NCBI GenBank assembly: GCA_037957365.1
Contig: JARHVA010000348.1
Coordinates: forward strand, 5,678,501 to 5,742,500
Direction of reading: 5' to 3'
Length of the DNA stretch: 64,000 bases
Origin: Torreya grandis
Lineage: Eukaryota; Streptophyta; Pinopsida; Cupressales; Taxaceae
Position 1 is the stretch's first letter. Each line of letters starts with the position of its first letter. Under the pieces are notes generated by a model. That model saw nothing but the letters and a program-made list of their open reading frames with translations. It was not told the DNA's origin and did no database searches. A program made the position numbers and the translations under genes. Below, one piece after another: positions 20,402 through 32,639 of this stretch.

Positions 20402-23400
20402 TTGGGGATGCCAAACGGTAATATTACCAAGTGAAGTGTCAAAAGAACAAAAGAGTACACCTATTATGACATCAAATGATTAAAGTAGATGCAAGGGATA
20501 CTAAAACACCAAGTAATCAATATATTTACACCCATCCTCCCATAATGTTGAATGGTTGGAGTGGTTGAATTTTTTTGTATGAGTGGTTCAAGTCCACTAC
20601 TCAAACACTAAATAATGATAGAAGTTGGGTATGATAGAAATTGCTCACTAAAAGGAGATGAGATGAATATCAAGGTTTTAAAGAATCAAAAATGGTATTT
20701 CAAAGAAGGATGTCTTGAATGGTGATGGAGATACTAATACTTGAAATATAACAAGGTGCACAAAACAAGGCATACATGCATGAAGCTAGACTAGGCTATA
20801 AAAGTGAACCCTCTATGGCACATTAGAATTTAGTGAAAGTATAATATATCTCAAAAAAAACCAAATAAATACAATGAATACATCATATGTAGCATAATAG
20901 GTCTAAAAAATAGACTATATATCTATCAAATAAGGGCCATATCAATGTGGGAGTAGCTCCAAAAATAAAGGAGCATTGCCAAATAGAATTGGTCCAAAAT
21001 AAAGTGAACACTACTAGGCAAAATGAACAATGTGCATATGTTGTGATTAAATGGTATAGGATCCATTATGATATATACCATTCAAAGAACACTTATGATG
21101 CCACCAAAATTGATCTGACATCCTTCTTATGTGAATACAAATGGTAGATGAGGATGTATGTATGTGATTTGGTGCCATATGCACAAACAATGTATATGAG
21201 GAGTCATCTAAAAACATGTCAAGATGTTCATGATTGATTGAATTAGTCTTAGGTCTCTCATACCTGAGAATGTATATATAAACATTCATGTGTCACTCAA
21301 TATCCTCATGAAGATTTGGAGCAAATCAAAACATGTGGGTGTGTATGAGGTGGAACTGATGAAGGAACATTTGCTCTATAGCCAATGTTGTGTAAAAATA
21401 AAATAGTGGAAACTATGACATATAAATGTTTACCAATGCTTTCACTATAATGACCCATATATCAAAGAGTTCAGGATACAAATCTAGTTATGTGATTATC
21501 AAATGAGCCGAACACAATGCTAGGTGAATTACAAGTGCAGGTTATAACATGTGTAAACATGATTGCATCAAAATCAAGAGGAATCTCATGATTAGGTAGA
21601 TAAAAGGGTAATGATACATTAATAGGATTTGAATCAATGACATAATGTATATTATGTTGAATAATAGGTATGTCGATGGTGTCAATTTAACATTACAAGT
21701 GTGTGATTATGCCCTATAATGACTAAACATGGGTGTACTTTTAAAAAAAATAGTGAGAGTAGCAGAGAATTATTTTTTAGTATCCGATTCTCTTAAAAAA
21801 GTCTAACCATATCTTCTTAAAGAAAAAATAATTAAAAAAACATGGTGCTTTTTAAAAGTAGGTTATTATTTACTTATGTGAGATTGTGGAGGTCTTGGCA
21901 TGAAGCCACTACAAAAAAAAATTAATTTTTTTAAGAGAATCTCAAAAAATAAACACACTCGAGAAACCACTTACAAAATATTTATAATGATGTAAATTTT
22001 GTAATTTGTCACCAATACAAGAACTTTAAAGTATGCCAAGGTGAAAATAATCCCAATCGATAAACTGTTATAATGCACAAAAATGTCTCCCTAGATGAAA
22101 GTAGGTGCCACTTTATAAAATAGTATGTTTGCAATTCAAATATAGGTGAAAATGAAAAAAACATTATTGAAAACACTTTTTATGGTGAAAACTACATTAT
22201 ATTTAAGATTCCATTACAAAACACATGAAAACATGCACTTTAAAAAATGGATCTTTGATCTGATGCACAAACCAAAAGGTATTGTTATTTGAACTTAATA
22301 AATTAGGAAAAGGTAGTATATTCAAGGGGAACCTACAATTTCTTGGAAACCATGTTACCAGAATGTAAAAAATCCTACTCCAATGTATAGATCTCAAAAC
22401 ATTACACAATATAAATAAAAGCGGCCTCTTAGGTCTTCTGGATCAAAAGTTATGGCCTTTATAAAAAAATAGTCAAATTTTGGTGCTCATTCATGAAAGA
22501 AAGAGATTTTTTTTTTGCATAGAGGCTAAAATCCAATAGTGGGTCACATGGGAACTAAAATCACGTGATAAGTTTTTAAATATTTTTATTAAAAAAATGG
22601 ATTGATAGCATTTAACCCTATTCATAGTGGAAAACCTTTATAATAGTCACACTAGCCAACACACCACATTAGGTGCTTAAGGTGATTGTGTTTAGATAAG
22701 TATGTAAATAATTTTTTTGTTTCATAATGTAAAAAAAATGGCAAGAGTGGGGTTTGAACCTTAATTATTTGGATTAAAATTCCCTACAACAAATCTCTTA
22801 GCCAACATGCCAAACATACTATTTTAACATAACAATCAACAAATTGATACTTATGTTATGCTTACAATGAATTTATGACTATTTTGGGTGGTTGAAGTGG
22901 TGATAGTAATGGCCACATGGGGTGTGGTGGTGGAAACATATGGGTCAACATAAAAAATATCCTTGAACAATAATAGGGGTTACCCCTACCAAATGCAAAA
23001 ATTTGATTTGCCCTTCACATTCAAAGACTTGCCACAGGTACCTCAATTCTCCATTTTTTAAAAACTAGGACTTTTTGGAAAGATATTAATGAGAATAATC
23101 CCGTGATGTAAACTTTGAAAAATGTGTTTGAAAAAAAAGATGTAAAAAACACAAAATATTCTTTAGTGCTCCTTGTTTGTCTTATAAACCTAGAACTTAA
23201 AAAATTCCCATAAATAAATCCATAAATACAAAAAATCCCATTTAATTTTTTTTTTTTCATGAGTATCAAAATAAAAATATTAGAACTAAAAAAATCTTGC
23301 AAAAACCACTAAAAAATACATTAAAATTAGTTTTTTGGTAAAATAAAAAAAATATATAAAGTGTTTTTGGAATACCATAAAAGTGGTTATGACAAAAAAT

Positions 23401-23497
23401 GTGGAATATGATTGGAAGAGTATGTGGGAGTGTAAATTAAGATAAAAGTCTTCAAAAACCTACGATAAACACTTGATGGAGAAAACCTTTTCTATCG
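20402..23497. other. AT-rich noncoding DNA, continuation of the Copia insertion site
   Basis: No supported gene in any frame. The ORFs at 20947-21147 and 21047-21289 overlap on opposite strands and carry no domain. A stretch near 20583 (GAGTGGTTCAAGTCCACTACT) resembles one at 14721 just before the Copia insertion, so the pre-insertion DNA had an internal repeat. A/T homopolymer runs are frequent (21720-22000, 22510, 23240). Confidence 0.5.
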
Positions 23498-23879
23498 TGT
23501 AAGAGTGGGGGATGCCCAAGAAACTCCTCAACATGGACTCACATCAACCATGAAAAAACTTAGGATTTTAAAAATAAAAAATAATATTATTTATAATAAA
23601 AAAAAATTACAGCATACAAGTGAGGTGGTCAAATATAGCAAAAATAAGATGTTTCCAAATTTGTTTGTGACTAATTAAAACAAGAGTTGTTAACCAACTC
23701 TAATTTTGACCAAGTCCCTGATACATGTTTAAAGTGATCGACACACAATAAACACATGTGGGAAGTGATTATCAATGCCACTTATCCTATTCTAAGCCTA
23801 TGAGGTGTGCACAAAGTAAAAATAGTATAATTAAGCTAGCCTAAGTCAATATTAGTGTAAGTAAAATATTTCACCAATA
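23498..23879. repeat. Direct repeat, right copy of the 14037 pair
   Basis: Starts TGTAAGAGTGGGGGATGCCC like the left copy and can be followed with substitutions and small gaps to ATATTTCACC. No identical short duplication flanks the pair. If these are LTRs, the enclosed element had about 3.4 kb of noncoding interior once the later Copia insertion is discounted. Confidence 0.6.
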
Positions 23880-25349
23880 GAAGGGTTAGTTATATAACTT
23901 AATTTTTTCATTGGATTCAAACAGATTTATATTTAAAAAAATTACAAATAATATTTCATATAAAATAGAATTTTAGCATTAAAAATAAAATATACTTGTA
24001 TTTTAGCATTCCTACAATTAATACTAATACTTTTGAACCCTTATAAACTATAAATCAATTTTTATACAATATAATAAAAATCATATAATTTGGTGAATTA
24101 TAAATATTGATAGATTATACATTATATCAACTGATAAATTTATAAAAATGGTAGTTAAATATTATTTTTATTTTTGTAATAGATTTATAATTAGACATTT
24201 ATCCATTAAATTTTATTGTATATACTTCATTTTCATCACTTCTATGTTGAAATTGTAATTGGAATGACTTTCTATAATAATGCACAAATTTAGTCAAAAA
24301 TTATCAATTAAGCCAATTTTTTGCATAATTATTATTTTAATAAAAAATTGTAATGACATAATCCTGATTAGGGTAATGAATTGTATCACAACCTTTAATT
24401 CGACATCAACATCCCAAATCAAATCAATCTTTATGAGTGTTATTACAAGATAAATTAAATAAATATTTGATTAGCAAAAAAATATTACAAAAGGCCACTA
24501 TTTTTTAATTATTGATTGATCCTACTTAATCAGTCTAATCTTTTTCTAATGAAAATTTCCATGGATTTGGAATGATCTATTTTATAAATGCACAAATTGA
24601 ATTTTTGCCTCACCATGGTAACATCATCATACTAAGTGTGTAAGTAAGAAATCTTACACCCCTCTTACACACTAAAATAAGGGTCATGATTTGAATCTTT
24701 TACATTTATATGACATACTCCATACCTTTTATTTTACACTCCATCTCTCTCATTTATGATAATGGAGGACTAATCTTGGGCCCTTAATTTTCATCTCAAT
24801 ATGGATAGTCCATGATCATTTACCAACTTTATAAATGAAAGAGTCTTCACACTCTTTTAAAATGACTAAATAATGCAGTGAAAGCTCTACCAAATCCTAA
24901 TGCCATCACTCAACAATCTTTCAACATTGCCAATCAAAACACCAAGTAGACAAGGGGAGATGTTTCCCATATGTAGAGTTGGCATTGCCAAAGACCTCTA
25001 GCTCTATAATCCATGTACATACCTATTAAAACTAGATAGAAAGTGGTGTCTTTCAAGAAAGGTATATAATTTGTTTTTTATCTTCTATTTGATTCATCAT
25101 TTGACAGTCTTGCTTAAACCTAGTGGATATGCTTAGAATGTTATAGTCTTTTAGTTGTTCTGATTTACATTCACTAACAATGATATAACCTTATTTAGAT
25201 TCATACTTTACATAATGGCATGATGGGACCTAACACATCCCATGACACTCCATAAACCCTTTTTTTTCTTCCAATTACTAGAATTGACCTAATTGATAAG
25301 TTAATTCTTATATTTTTCTTTAAAAAATTGTTAAATTTTATTCCAAGTT
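23880..25349. other. AT-rich DNA without recognisable genes
   Basis: Very AT-rich with no coding frame of note. It contains a 9-bp inverted repeat GTGTGTAAG / CTTACACAC near 24637-24674 with about 20 bp between arms, which could be a transposon end or chance. Confidence 0.5.
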
Positions 25350-25985
25350 TGAACAATGAATTTTTTCTATGAAACAAATAATTCACAATGAAAAAAATGA
25401 ATTCATCATAAACAATGGTGAAATCACACAAAACAATGAATTTGACCTACAAAATAATGAATTTGCCTATTTTTATTTAACTCTCATTTTTTGTAGGTAT
25501 TGCACATTAGCAAATTCATCATGAAAAACATTGAATTTGTCCTAAACATTAGTGAAATAATCTTGTAAATGGTGAATTCATCTTTTTATTTTGTCTAATT
25601 ATGTTTTTTTTTGGTGCTATACAAAAGGGAAATCATCATACAAAGCATAAAAACATCCTAAAGAGAATTGAATTCATCTTGCACATCAATGAATTCATTT
25701 TTGTTCTATTTAACTATTTTTTTGTAAGTGTTGTACAATAATGAAATCATCCTATAGAGAAATTAATTTGTCTTTCACATCAAAAAATTCATCTCTATTC
25801 TATTTAATTATTTTTTTGTAGGTGCTTCATAATAATGAAATTATCCCACAAAATAATGAAATCATCCTATAGAGTACAGAAATCATCTTGAAAAATAGTG
25901 AAACCATCATATAGAGCAGTGAAATCATCCAATAGAATAATAAAAATGTCCTAAAGAGCAATGAGTTTGTCTTGTAAAATGAAAA
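25350..25985. repeat. 21-bp minisatellite, last seven units in strict register
   Basis: Units are variants of AATGAAATCATCCTATAGAG. In the last part, starts fall at 25834, 25855, 25876, 25897, 25918, 25939 and 25960, exactly 21 bp apart. Between 25350 and 25830 the same units (starts near 25396, 25417, 25435, 25456) are interspersed with T-rich TATTTAATTATTTTTTTGTAGG-like blocks, giving a coarser repeat. Because 21 is a multiple of 3, the minus-strand ORF 25827-26036 shows a heptad look ('FYWMISL', 'LYRMISL'); I regard that ORF as a by-product. Confidence 0.85.
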
Positions 25986-27105
25986 AAATGCACTATTGTA
26001 AAAACTTGAGATCTTGAAAGCAAACTTTTTGCCCATTTTTTATGCAAATTCAAATTTTTTGGCTGAAAAAGTGTATAACACTTCAACACATATGCTATAG
26101 TCAACAATGTAATGGGATAGAGTCCCTCTTCTATTTTTAGATAAAGCTACCTTTATTCAAAAGAAAATAAAAACATAAATCTAACATATTCACAAATATA
26201 CATACTAAATTATTTTGGGGGTTTTCATATATATTAGAAAGGAAGTATGAGAATGAGAGTGAATTCAAGAGTATAGAAAAGATTAACTATAAGAAAAGAT
26301 AAGAAAGAACATAAATAAGTGAGAACATGTATATTTCACTTATGTATTACATTCATTATCTCAAAATAAAGTTAATATCAACTAAAAATTTTATTAAGAA
26401 GAGATTAAAGAAAACAACACTATGAATAAATGAACATAAGAACATCTTTCCATAACTAAGGCCAATCAAAAAGTCCTATAACAACCTATATTTATTAATT
26501 TCTTAGAAAATCACAAATTTACTTTCCTCTTTTCCTCTTTCCAAAAGTTTTCTTGTTGTAAAAATTAAAAATATTAACAACACTTTGAGAGGCATGTAAG
26601 CTTCCTGTTTATAATAAATATTATCCCTAAAATATAGGGAACAAATTCTAGAAATAGAATTTAGTTTCACATTTCAAGGTGCATGTTGACTCATTTAAAT
26701 TGTATACAAAAATATAAAAGCCTTTGAAACAAAATATATCCCTCAATCTATGAAGAAATTTGTGATATAGAACACTTTTGATTTGAAATTCATTATGTCT
26801 TATTCGGTGCTTATTCTTCACATCCTTCCTCATCATCCATCATGAGGATTTTTGACTGCATGAATCCAAGAATGGAGGATCGACAGTCACAAACTACAAT
26901 TTGGTGTTCTTTATCAACCCTTGTGAATGAAACACCTTTTTAGATATATCACTTAATATAGTTGATATCCAAAGAGTGCCTTTCCCACAAGTTAACTTCT
27001 TGAGTTTGAAATTTTAAGATCTCCTTTTGGGTTGAGGTGAATACTCCTCAATCTCTTTTATTAAAATATTATCCATTATAGTGCCATAAGGTGCCACTTT
27101 ATCTT
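25986..27105. other. AT-rich DNA, no gene recognised
   Basis: No frame with protein-like content was found. The minus-strand ORF 26648-26836 is short and shows no domain. The right part may be the decayed continuation of the minus-strand ORF at 27110-27660. Confidence 0.45.
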
Positions 27106-27109
27106 CTAT

Positions 27110-27660
27110 TTCCTTTTTCTATTAGCTTAGGAGGAGGTATGTCTATAGATTTCAAAGGTGGAGGATGCTTATCATCTTTCACATCTAATCCTTTGATCAT
27201 GAGAAATGTTAAATTCCTCATAAAAACTCCTTGAGTTTGATTCTACAATGATGTTACCTCTACTTAACTATAGTCAACCCTAGGGAGAGGTAAAATATTG
27301 AAGCCTTTTGAAAAGTAATTTTCATCCACCACTTCACCATTGTCTTTGATATCTAAATCATTAGGGATATCCATGATATTTTAATTGGTCACTTGATCTA
27401 GCATGAAGTGGGTATGATCAAGGATCATGAACTCCTATTCACCATCACAATCCATCTAGATGTATTCATAATAGGGAATGTATTTAAGTGAAGCACTTAA
27501 AGTTCTCTCTGTCACTCCTCTTATATCAAATGCATGATGATTATTAAATGATTAGAGTGTTACACATTTCACATATGATTCTATATATTTATCATTATAC
27601 AACATAAAACATGTGTGCCTACCAATAATCATAGGGAAGTGAATCCAAATATAATTATGT
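27110..27660 (-). pseudogene. Decayed minus-strand ORF, unrecognised, probably retroelement
   Basis: Read on the minus strand from 27660 down, one frame runs about 185 codons ('HNYIWIHFPMIIGRHTCFML' at its start, 'NGEVVDENYFSKGFNILPL' in the middle, a Pro-rich 'PPPLKSIDIPPPK' end) with five or so stops, all TAA/TAG explainable from CAA/CAG. Composition and decay style match the gag and protease relics here, but I recognise no domain. The large Tat element (27681-48928) starts about 20 bp beyond its upstream end, so its N-terminal part may have been cut off by that insertion. Confidence 0.45.
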
Positions 27661-27680
27661 TTTGAAACTAAGAGGTGGTT

Positions 27681-28087
27681 TGTATGCAATAGGATATGCA
27701 ACAAATCTATAAATCAATCCTAAATCAGAGAAGATAAATCCTAATTACACTTTCAATTGTGTATACATTATATATTCAAGGTCACAACCAAGATGGATCT
27801 GCTAGACCTAGAGAAGGGATATATTACCATAATAATATCATTAGGGAAAGTTATAAATCCTTCAGTCAAGAAAAATTACGTAATAACCCTAACTAGATCC
27901 TATGTTTTCATATTTAATAAACTAATAACAAGTAAATTAAAAAATCTAATCTATATCTCAAAAAATCTTGTGTCATAAAGTGGGGGTAATGAAAATTAAA
28001 CATGCATGAGAGAATACTATTTAAGCTATGTATAGGTAAAACCCTAATGTATGGAGAGAGAAATATATTCAAAATCCATTACCTATG
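27681..28087 (-). repeat. 3' LTR of the large Tat element, distal part
   Basis: Aligns with 47752-48150 (for example TGTATGCAAT, CTATAAATCAATCCT, GATGGAT, GTGGGGGTAATGAAAA, CATGCATGAGA, TAGGTAAAACCCTAATG). It stops at ...TTACCTATG where the nested Gypsy begins. The match resumes on the other side of that insertion, at 36405. Confidence 0.9.
28083..28087. repeat. Target site duplication of the nested Gypsy, left (CTATG)
   Basis: CTATG here and TTATG at 36405-36409 flank the nested element. The uninterrupted LTR copy has ...TTACTTATGCTA near 48148, so both flanks derive from one TTATG-like site with one transition. Confidence 0.75.
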
Positions 28088-29283
28088 TGATTTAACAATT
28101 TTGAAAATATTGGTGTATTATTCCTAATTTAGTTAAAGGGTCTAAGTAGTAAAATTAGTAAATAAATATGCAATAATTAATCTAATAATTTATATAATTT
28201 TATTGTAATTTGAAATTTTATAAAAATAATAATAAGGGAAAGAAAAAAGACTTAGCTAGAAATCAATTGATACGACTGAGATAGAGGTTGGAATTCACTG
28301 TGCAGGATTGAGACACTATCTCAAATCAAGATTTGGCCTTTATTCAGTGAAAGGAAAGGAGTGAAAAAAATAATACACCCTATTTTTTGGCACTATATTC
28401 CACCTCTTCCATTATTATTTTGAAGATCTGAGCTTTATGGGTTTTATTCACCAAGTTTGTGTGACCCTGCCTGTGAAGTTTTGACAACTAGAAGTCTATA
28501 GAGCCCCTTATAGAGCTGATTTTATCTTCAAACCCTAGACTCCATTATGTTTTGACCAAATTTGATAAAAATGGGGTGGGGGGGGGGGGTAGTGTGTGTA
28601 ATATTCACTAAACATGTTTCCACATACCTTGTATGAGCATGTTGCCTACATACCAACACTCTGAAGAGGGATCAAGCCATATATAGTTCTCCTAATTGAT
28701 GTGATTTGTGTAATAGTGTGTATAAAGATTAAAAATGATAAACTAAGTGTGTTTTAGATGAATAAGGATTGGTTTAAGTATTTTAATAAGTTGGAAATAG
28801 TATTGGATGGTTGTATGTAGAGAATAAGGAAATATGTTTGAGTAGTCTTGCTTGTATTCTTGCTTGCTTTGTGATATTTTCCAACCCCTTATAAATGAAA
28901 TTTTGATGGGATTTTATAGGGATATATTAGTCATGGGTTAAATTAAATCATGCTAGGCTGACATAATGAAGAAGATGAATCAGGTAAAAATGGTAATCTG
29001 AGCTCAAAATGTGATTGAATAGGAGTGCTAAAAAGGAGACACCCTAGGGTCTAGTGCTATAGTCCAAGCTAGGTACTATTTTCTAAAGGGTATGAGACCT
29101 AGGGGGATGGAATAAGTATGGAAAAGGGTCCTAAATAAGATATAATGAGGTCTTGAAAGCCTACAGATGACTAAGAATCAATGAAAGGTGCCTAGAAGGG
29201 TAATGAAAGCAAGCACGGGAGACCTATGGGATGGATGTCACATGTCACACTCAAGTTACCAATTATCACATTTTATATTACTA
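28088..29283 (-). repeat. 3' LTR of the nested Gypsy
   Basis: Matches 35213-36404 along its whole length (for example TGATTTAACAATTT at one end, GACACCCTAGGGTCTAGTGC near the other). The minus-strand start is TAG instead of TGT, a decayed end. It contains a G-run at about 28573-28589 that is much longer than in the other LTR, where a short GGAGGGGGG stands. Confidence 0.92.
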
Positions 29284-29300
29284 AATTTGTCCCCCCTTTA
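29284..29300 (-). other. Polypurine tract of the nested Gypsy
   Basis: On the minus strand AAAGGGGGGACAAATT directly abuts the 3' LTR start. Its position supports the LTR boundary inferred from the empty site. Confidence 0.75.
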
Positions 29301-29674
29301 TTATTGTGATGAAATAAAGATAAATACTAGGATAAAGGAAAAATAGAAAGTGTATCTGAACTTACCTGCAAGGGTGAAGCTCATAAATCTGTTGTGATCC
29401 TGGGTGTGCATAGAGAGATCATGTTGTGAAGTGTAAATATGCAAGAGAAAACAAAGAATAAATTATTTATTACTAGATATGTTATATCTAAAATAATAAT
29501 TTATAAATCTGGGTAAGAGAGAGAGGAAGAGAAAGGAATGAATACACCTCATCGAGTATGTGAATCAATACAAAACCTATTATGATGCTGAGTGATGTTG
29601 AGTCATGATGAGTAATGATGGATGATAATATACCAAGAGTAATATCAAAAATGGAGATGAGTGATCAATTCCAC

Positions 29675-29990
29675 AAGAGTGGCTCAAGAATGTAAAGGTT
29701 GGCCCTTTAGCTCCATCATCACCAAGTGAATGTAGGTGTTCATGCATGTGTTAATTTATGTTTGGACTATGTGTCTAATCCCTCTAAGTAGGTGGCTTAA
29801 GAATACAAAGGCTAACTAGTCCTTTGGATCCATAATTTACCACTAAGTGAAGCTAGGTAGTCATGCATGTGTTAATTTATGTTTGGAATATGTGTCAAAT
29901 CCCTCTGAGTAGGTGGCTTAAGAATATAAAGGCTAGCTAGTCCTTTAGCTCCATTTTTTCCATGTGAAGTAAAGCTTTAAACTGATACTA
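29675..29990. repeat. 123-bp tandem repeat, about 2.5 copies
   Basis: Anchors GGCTCAAGAATGTAAAGG, GGCTTAAGAATACAAAGG and GGCTTAAGAATATAAAGG fall at about 29681, 29804 and 29927. Units also share CATGCATGTGTTAATTTATG and a TCCCTCTAAGTAGGT-type junction. Copies are 85-90% alike by eye. Confidence 0.85.
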
Positions 29991-30121
29991 GTATGAAATG
30001 TGTGTCATATGAGATGGTTCCTAAAACCCATAGATGTACTATGATCTGATCATATTGGTATGCATAGCCAAATATATGCTAGAAACTAGGCCACTCTTGA
30101 CCACTCTAAAAGATGGAGATT

Positions 30122-30232
30122 AGGCTTGTATGAAAGCCACTTCAAAATTGGTGCACTAGGCTTATATGAAATCCACTCTAAAATGTGGAAGTTATGCTTA
30201 TATAAAATCCACTCCAAAGTGATGCCAACCAC
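30122..30232. repeat. 36-bp tandem repeat, three copies
   Basis: Units start AGGCTTGTATGAAAGCCAC (30122), AGGCTTATATGAAATCCAC (30158) and ATGCTTATATAAAATCCAC (30194), exactly 36 bp apart. The noncoding setting suggests replication slippage. Confidence 0.8.
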
Positions 30233-31914
30233 CTAAAAATATAATAAGGCATGAAACTACTAAGCATGCCTAGATAATACTAAACTTAAGAAGAAAACAA
30301 AACAAATGTGTTGTGCACATTGTCCTAAATCACTAGTGTCTGGAACATGGATTATGATTTGGAAGTTATACCAATTTTTGTATCTAAAATTAGAAGTGAG
30401 ATCCATCATGTCGTGCATGATGCCCCCTATATATGGATTCTCTGAGTAAAAGTATAATAAAAACTACTAATTTTAAACTAGTTTGAATGTGCAAAACTAT
30501 AGCTAAACCTACTTTTCTACATGCTGCTAGAAAATCTCATTTTTCTATTGTTTGGACAGGAGCACCTAAAATTGGACACCATGGTATCTGATGTTGTTTT
30601 TCATGTTTGACACTATTTTCCTTTGCTGAAACTAAAAACTATGATGGAATCATCACTATTTTTTTGGTCTGTTCTACTTGGTTTGACCTTTGATTGCTAT
30701 TCTAAGTATTTTGAAACTAGTTTTTCAACTGGTAGGAGTTTTGATCTCTATGTCAAAACCCATATTTGTTTCCCCCTCTTTTGAGGGTAGGAATGAAGAC
30801 CCTATAATGATTTACCTTAGAAGAAAGAGCCCTGTAAGTGTGTTATACTATGAAATATATGATATAGTAATGATAATCGACAAAATATCTCAAGATATAA
30901 CATAGTTTGTAAAGGAGATTTTTAGATCAATAAGGGTATGACTATATAGATATAACAATGTAATAGTATGTGCAATATAATAAATTGTAACTTGAAGTTT
31001 AGTCAGTTTTTAGTTGGAAAGGAGGGATGGAGCATGATGTCCATCATAACATCCAAGATAGTAAGATAATGCATGATGTGGATCATGGCATTGCAAACAA
31101 TGAGAAGAAAACAAGAAATAAGAAACAAGCACACAAATCAAGAAACAATACATGTAAAAGAGTGGCCAAGGGGCCAATCAAACAAGGGATATGGGTACAT
31201 ATCACTCAAACTGGAAAGCAAGCATAAAAAGCATGTTCAAATGCCACATACACATGTAATTAAAAATAAGCAAGGTTGGCATGAAATCCATAATCACATA
31301 TAATATTATAGGTAAAGGACATTAGCAAATGTTCTAAGTCACACACATCAATAGAAGAAAAGGATATTGGCAAATATATTAAGGCACATACAGGAGACAA
31401 AATAGGAACTGAGGAATGCAATCAGTCTAGCTATGAAAATAAATAAAGGAAAGCATGTAAAAAGTAGAAAATACAATCACATCTAACTAATAAAATAAAG
31501 AATGTGAAAGCATACAAGACATGGTAATATAAGACTAGGTATATGCTAAGACATACATAAGTGATACATACTAGTGAAATGTCGATAGAGTAATCTATGT
31601 AAGCTAGTAAATAATGTATATCAACATGATAACTAGAGTGTGTAGTGTAGGAATGACATAACCTAGATGATGTAGTTATTAGAAGATAGCCCCATTGGGT
31701 ATATGTATCGATGTATGTCTCGAATGTAGAAGTAGGATACCCCCTCAATGGGTAGAGTGAAGAAATCAAGGAGCTAGATGTCACTACACACACTCAAAGA
31801 AGATCAAGTGAAGCATGATAATATAAATAAATTGACAAATAATAGTATAAAATAACAAATGTAAGTCTATCATAGTAGTATAAATGTAAAGCATGGACAA
31901 TGCATACAATCAAA

Positions 31915-32045
31915 ATGTTCTCATGTTTTTGAATTATTTGAATGTTTTTGTATTTTTGATATATTTGAACATTTTTGTATTTTTGATATATTTGAATATT
32001 TTTGTGTTTTTGATATGTTGTATTATTTTTATATTTTTGATATAA
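31915..32045. repeat. 30-bp AT-rich minisatellite
   Basis: Repeats of TTTTTGTATTTTTGATATAT with variants, about four units of ~30 bp. On the minus strand the 30-bp period gives the ORF 31794-32060 a decapeptide look ('KYKNIQIYQK'); I take it as a slippage by-product. Confidence 0.8.
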
Positions 32046-32639
32046 GCTATGTACAATCAAGCATAATAAACTATGTACATGTAAAATTGAGGAGAAATGA
32101 TACTAACCGATGAGTTTTATGGGAGACTCCCTATCATAGTGTCTTGTATCAAGGAAAAGAATTGTGTGTGATCATGAAGCAAAATGGAAATGCTGAGATT
32201 GTGGCTTTAAAAGCTGTATATGCTATAAATGCTCTAAAATATATGAAGTAGAAACCAAGTATGGGTCCCCTTGTGACTCTGAGAAGTGGATGCAACTATG
32301 GGGATATTAGGGACCCATCTGGTGGTAGGAGAATCTCTCTAAACATTTACTCTATGAGTGGATACATGAGACCTCAATGATACTACCCTGGGTGTGAACA
32401 CTATAGTTGGAAGCTATCTAGAATATTGAATCTATGGTTGCTTTGAAAGGGACCTTTTTGGAAGTGTATAAACAATCTGTGTTGGTGATGGAGGCCTTAA
32501 CTATGTCTAAATTTGAGCTGGAGGAAGAACTAAAACTGGTGGAGAAATTGAAATGAGTGGTTGAACTGAAATTGGTAATTGCAAAGTAGAAGATGGATTT
32601 GAAGTGGGGAGTGGTAAGTCATATGGAACTCCACCAAAT

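Larger units (their letters stand above)
29301..32630. other. Interior of the nested Gypsy without recognisable coding content
   Basis: This is where RT-integrase would be expected. I see no RT, RNase H or integrase motif on either strand. Instead there are three local tandem repeats (listed separately), and short ORFs such as 31027-31227 and 31431-31793 without domains. The element was probably a non-autonomous derivative whose pol was replaced by repeat-rich DNA. Confidence 0.55.

Noticed and set aside
25834..25985. Possible CRISPR-like regular array (21-bp period)
   Set aside because: The units are directly adjacent variants with no constant repeat plus unique spacer; it is a minisatellite in a plant genome.
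31431..31793. 120-codon hydrophobic minus-strand ORF
   Set aside because: Low-complexity Tyr/Leu/Ser content from AT-rich repeat DNA, no recognisable membrane protein family, inside a retroelement interior.
31794..32060. Minus-strand ORF with decapeptide repeat
   Set aside because: Created by a 30-bp AT-rich minisatellite whose period is a multiple of three.
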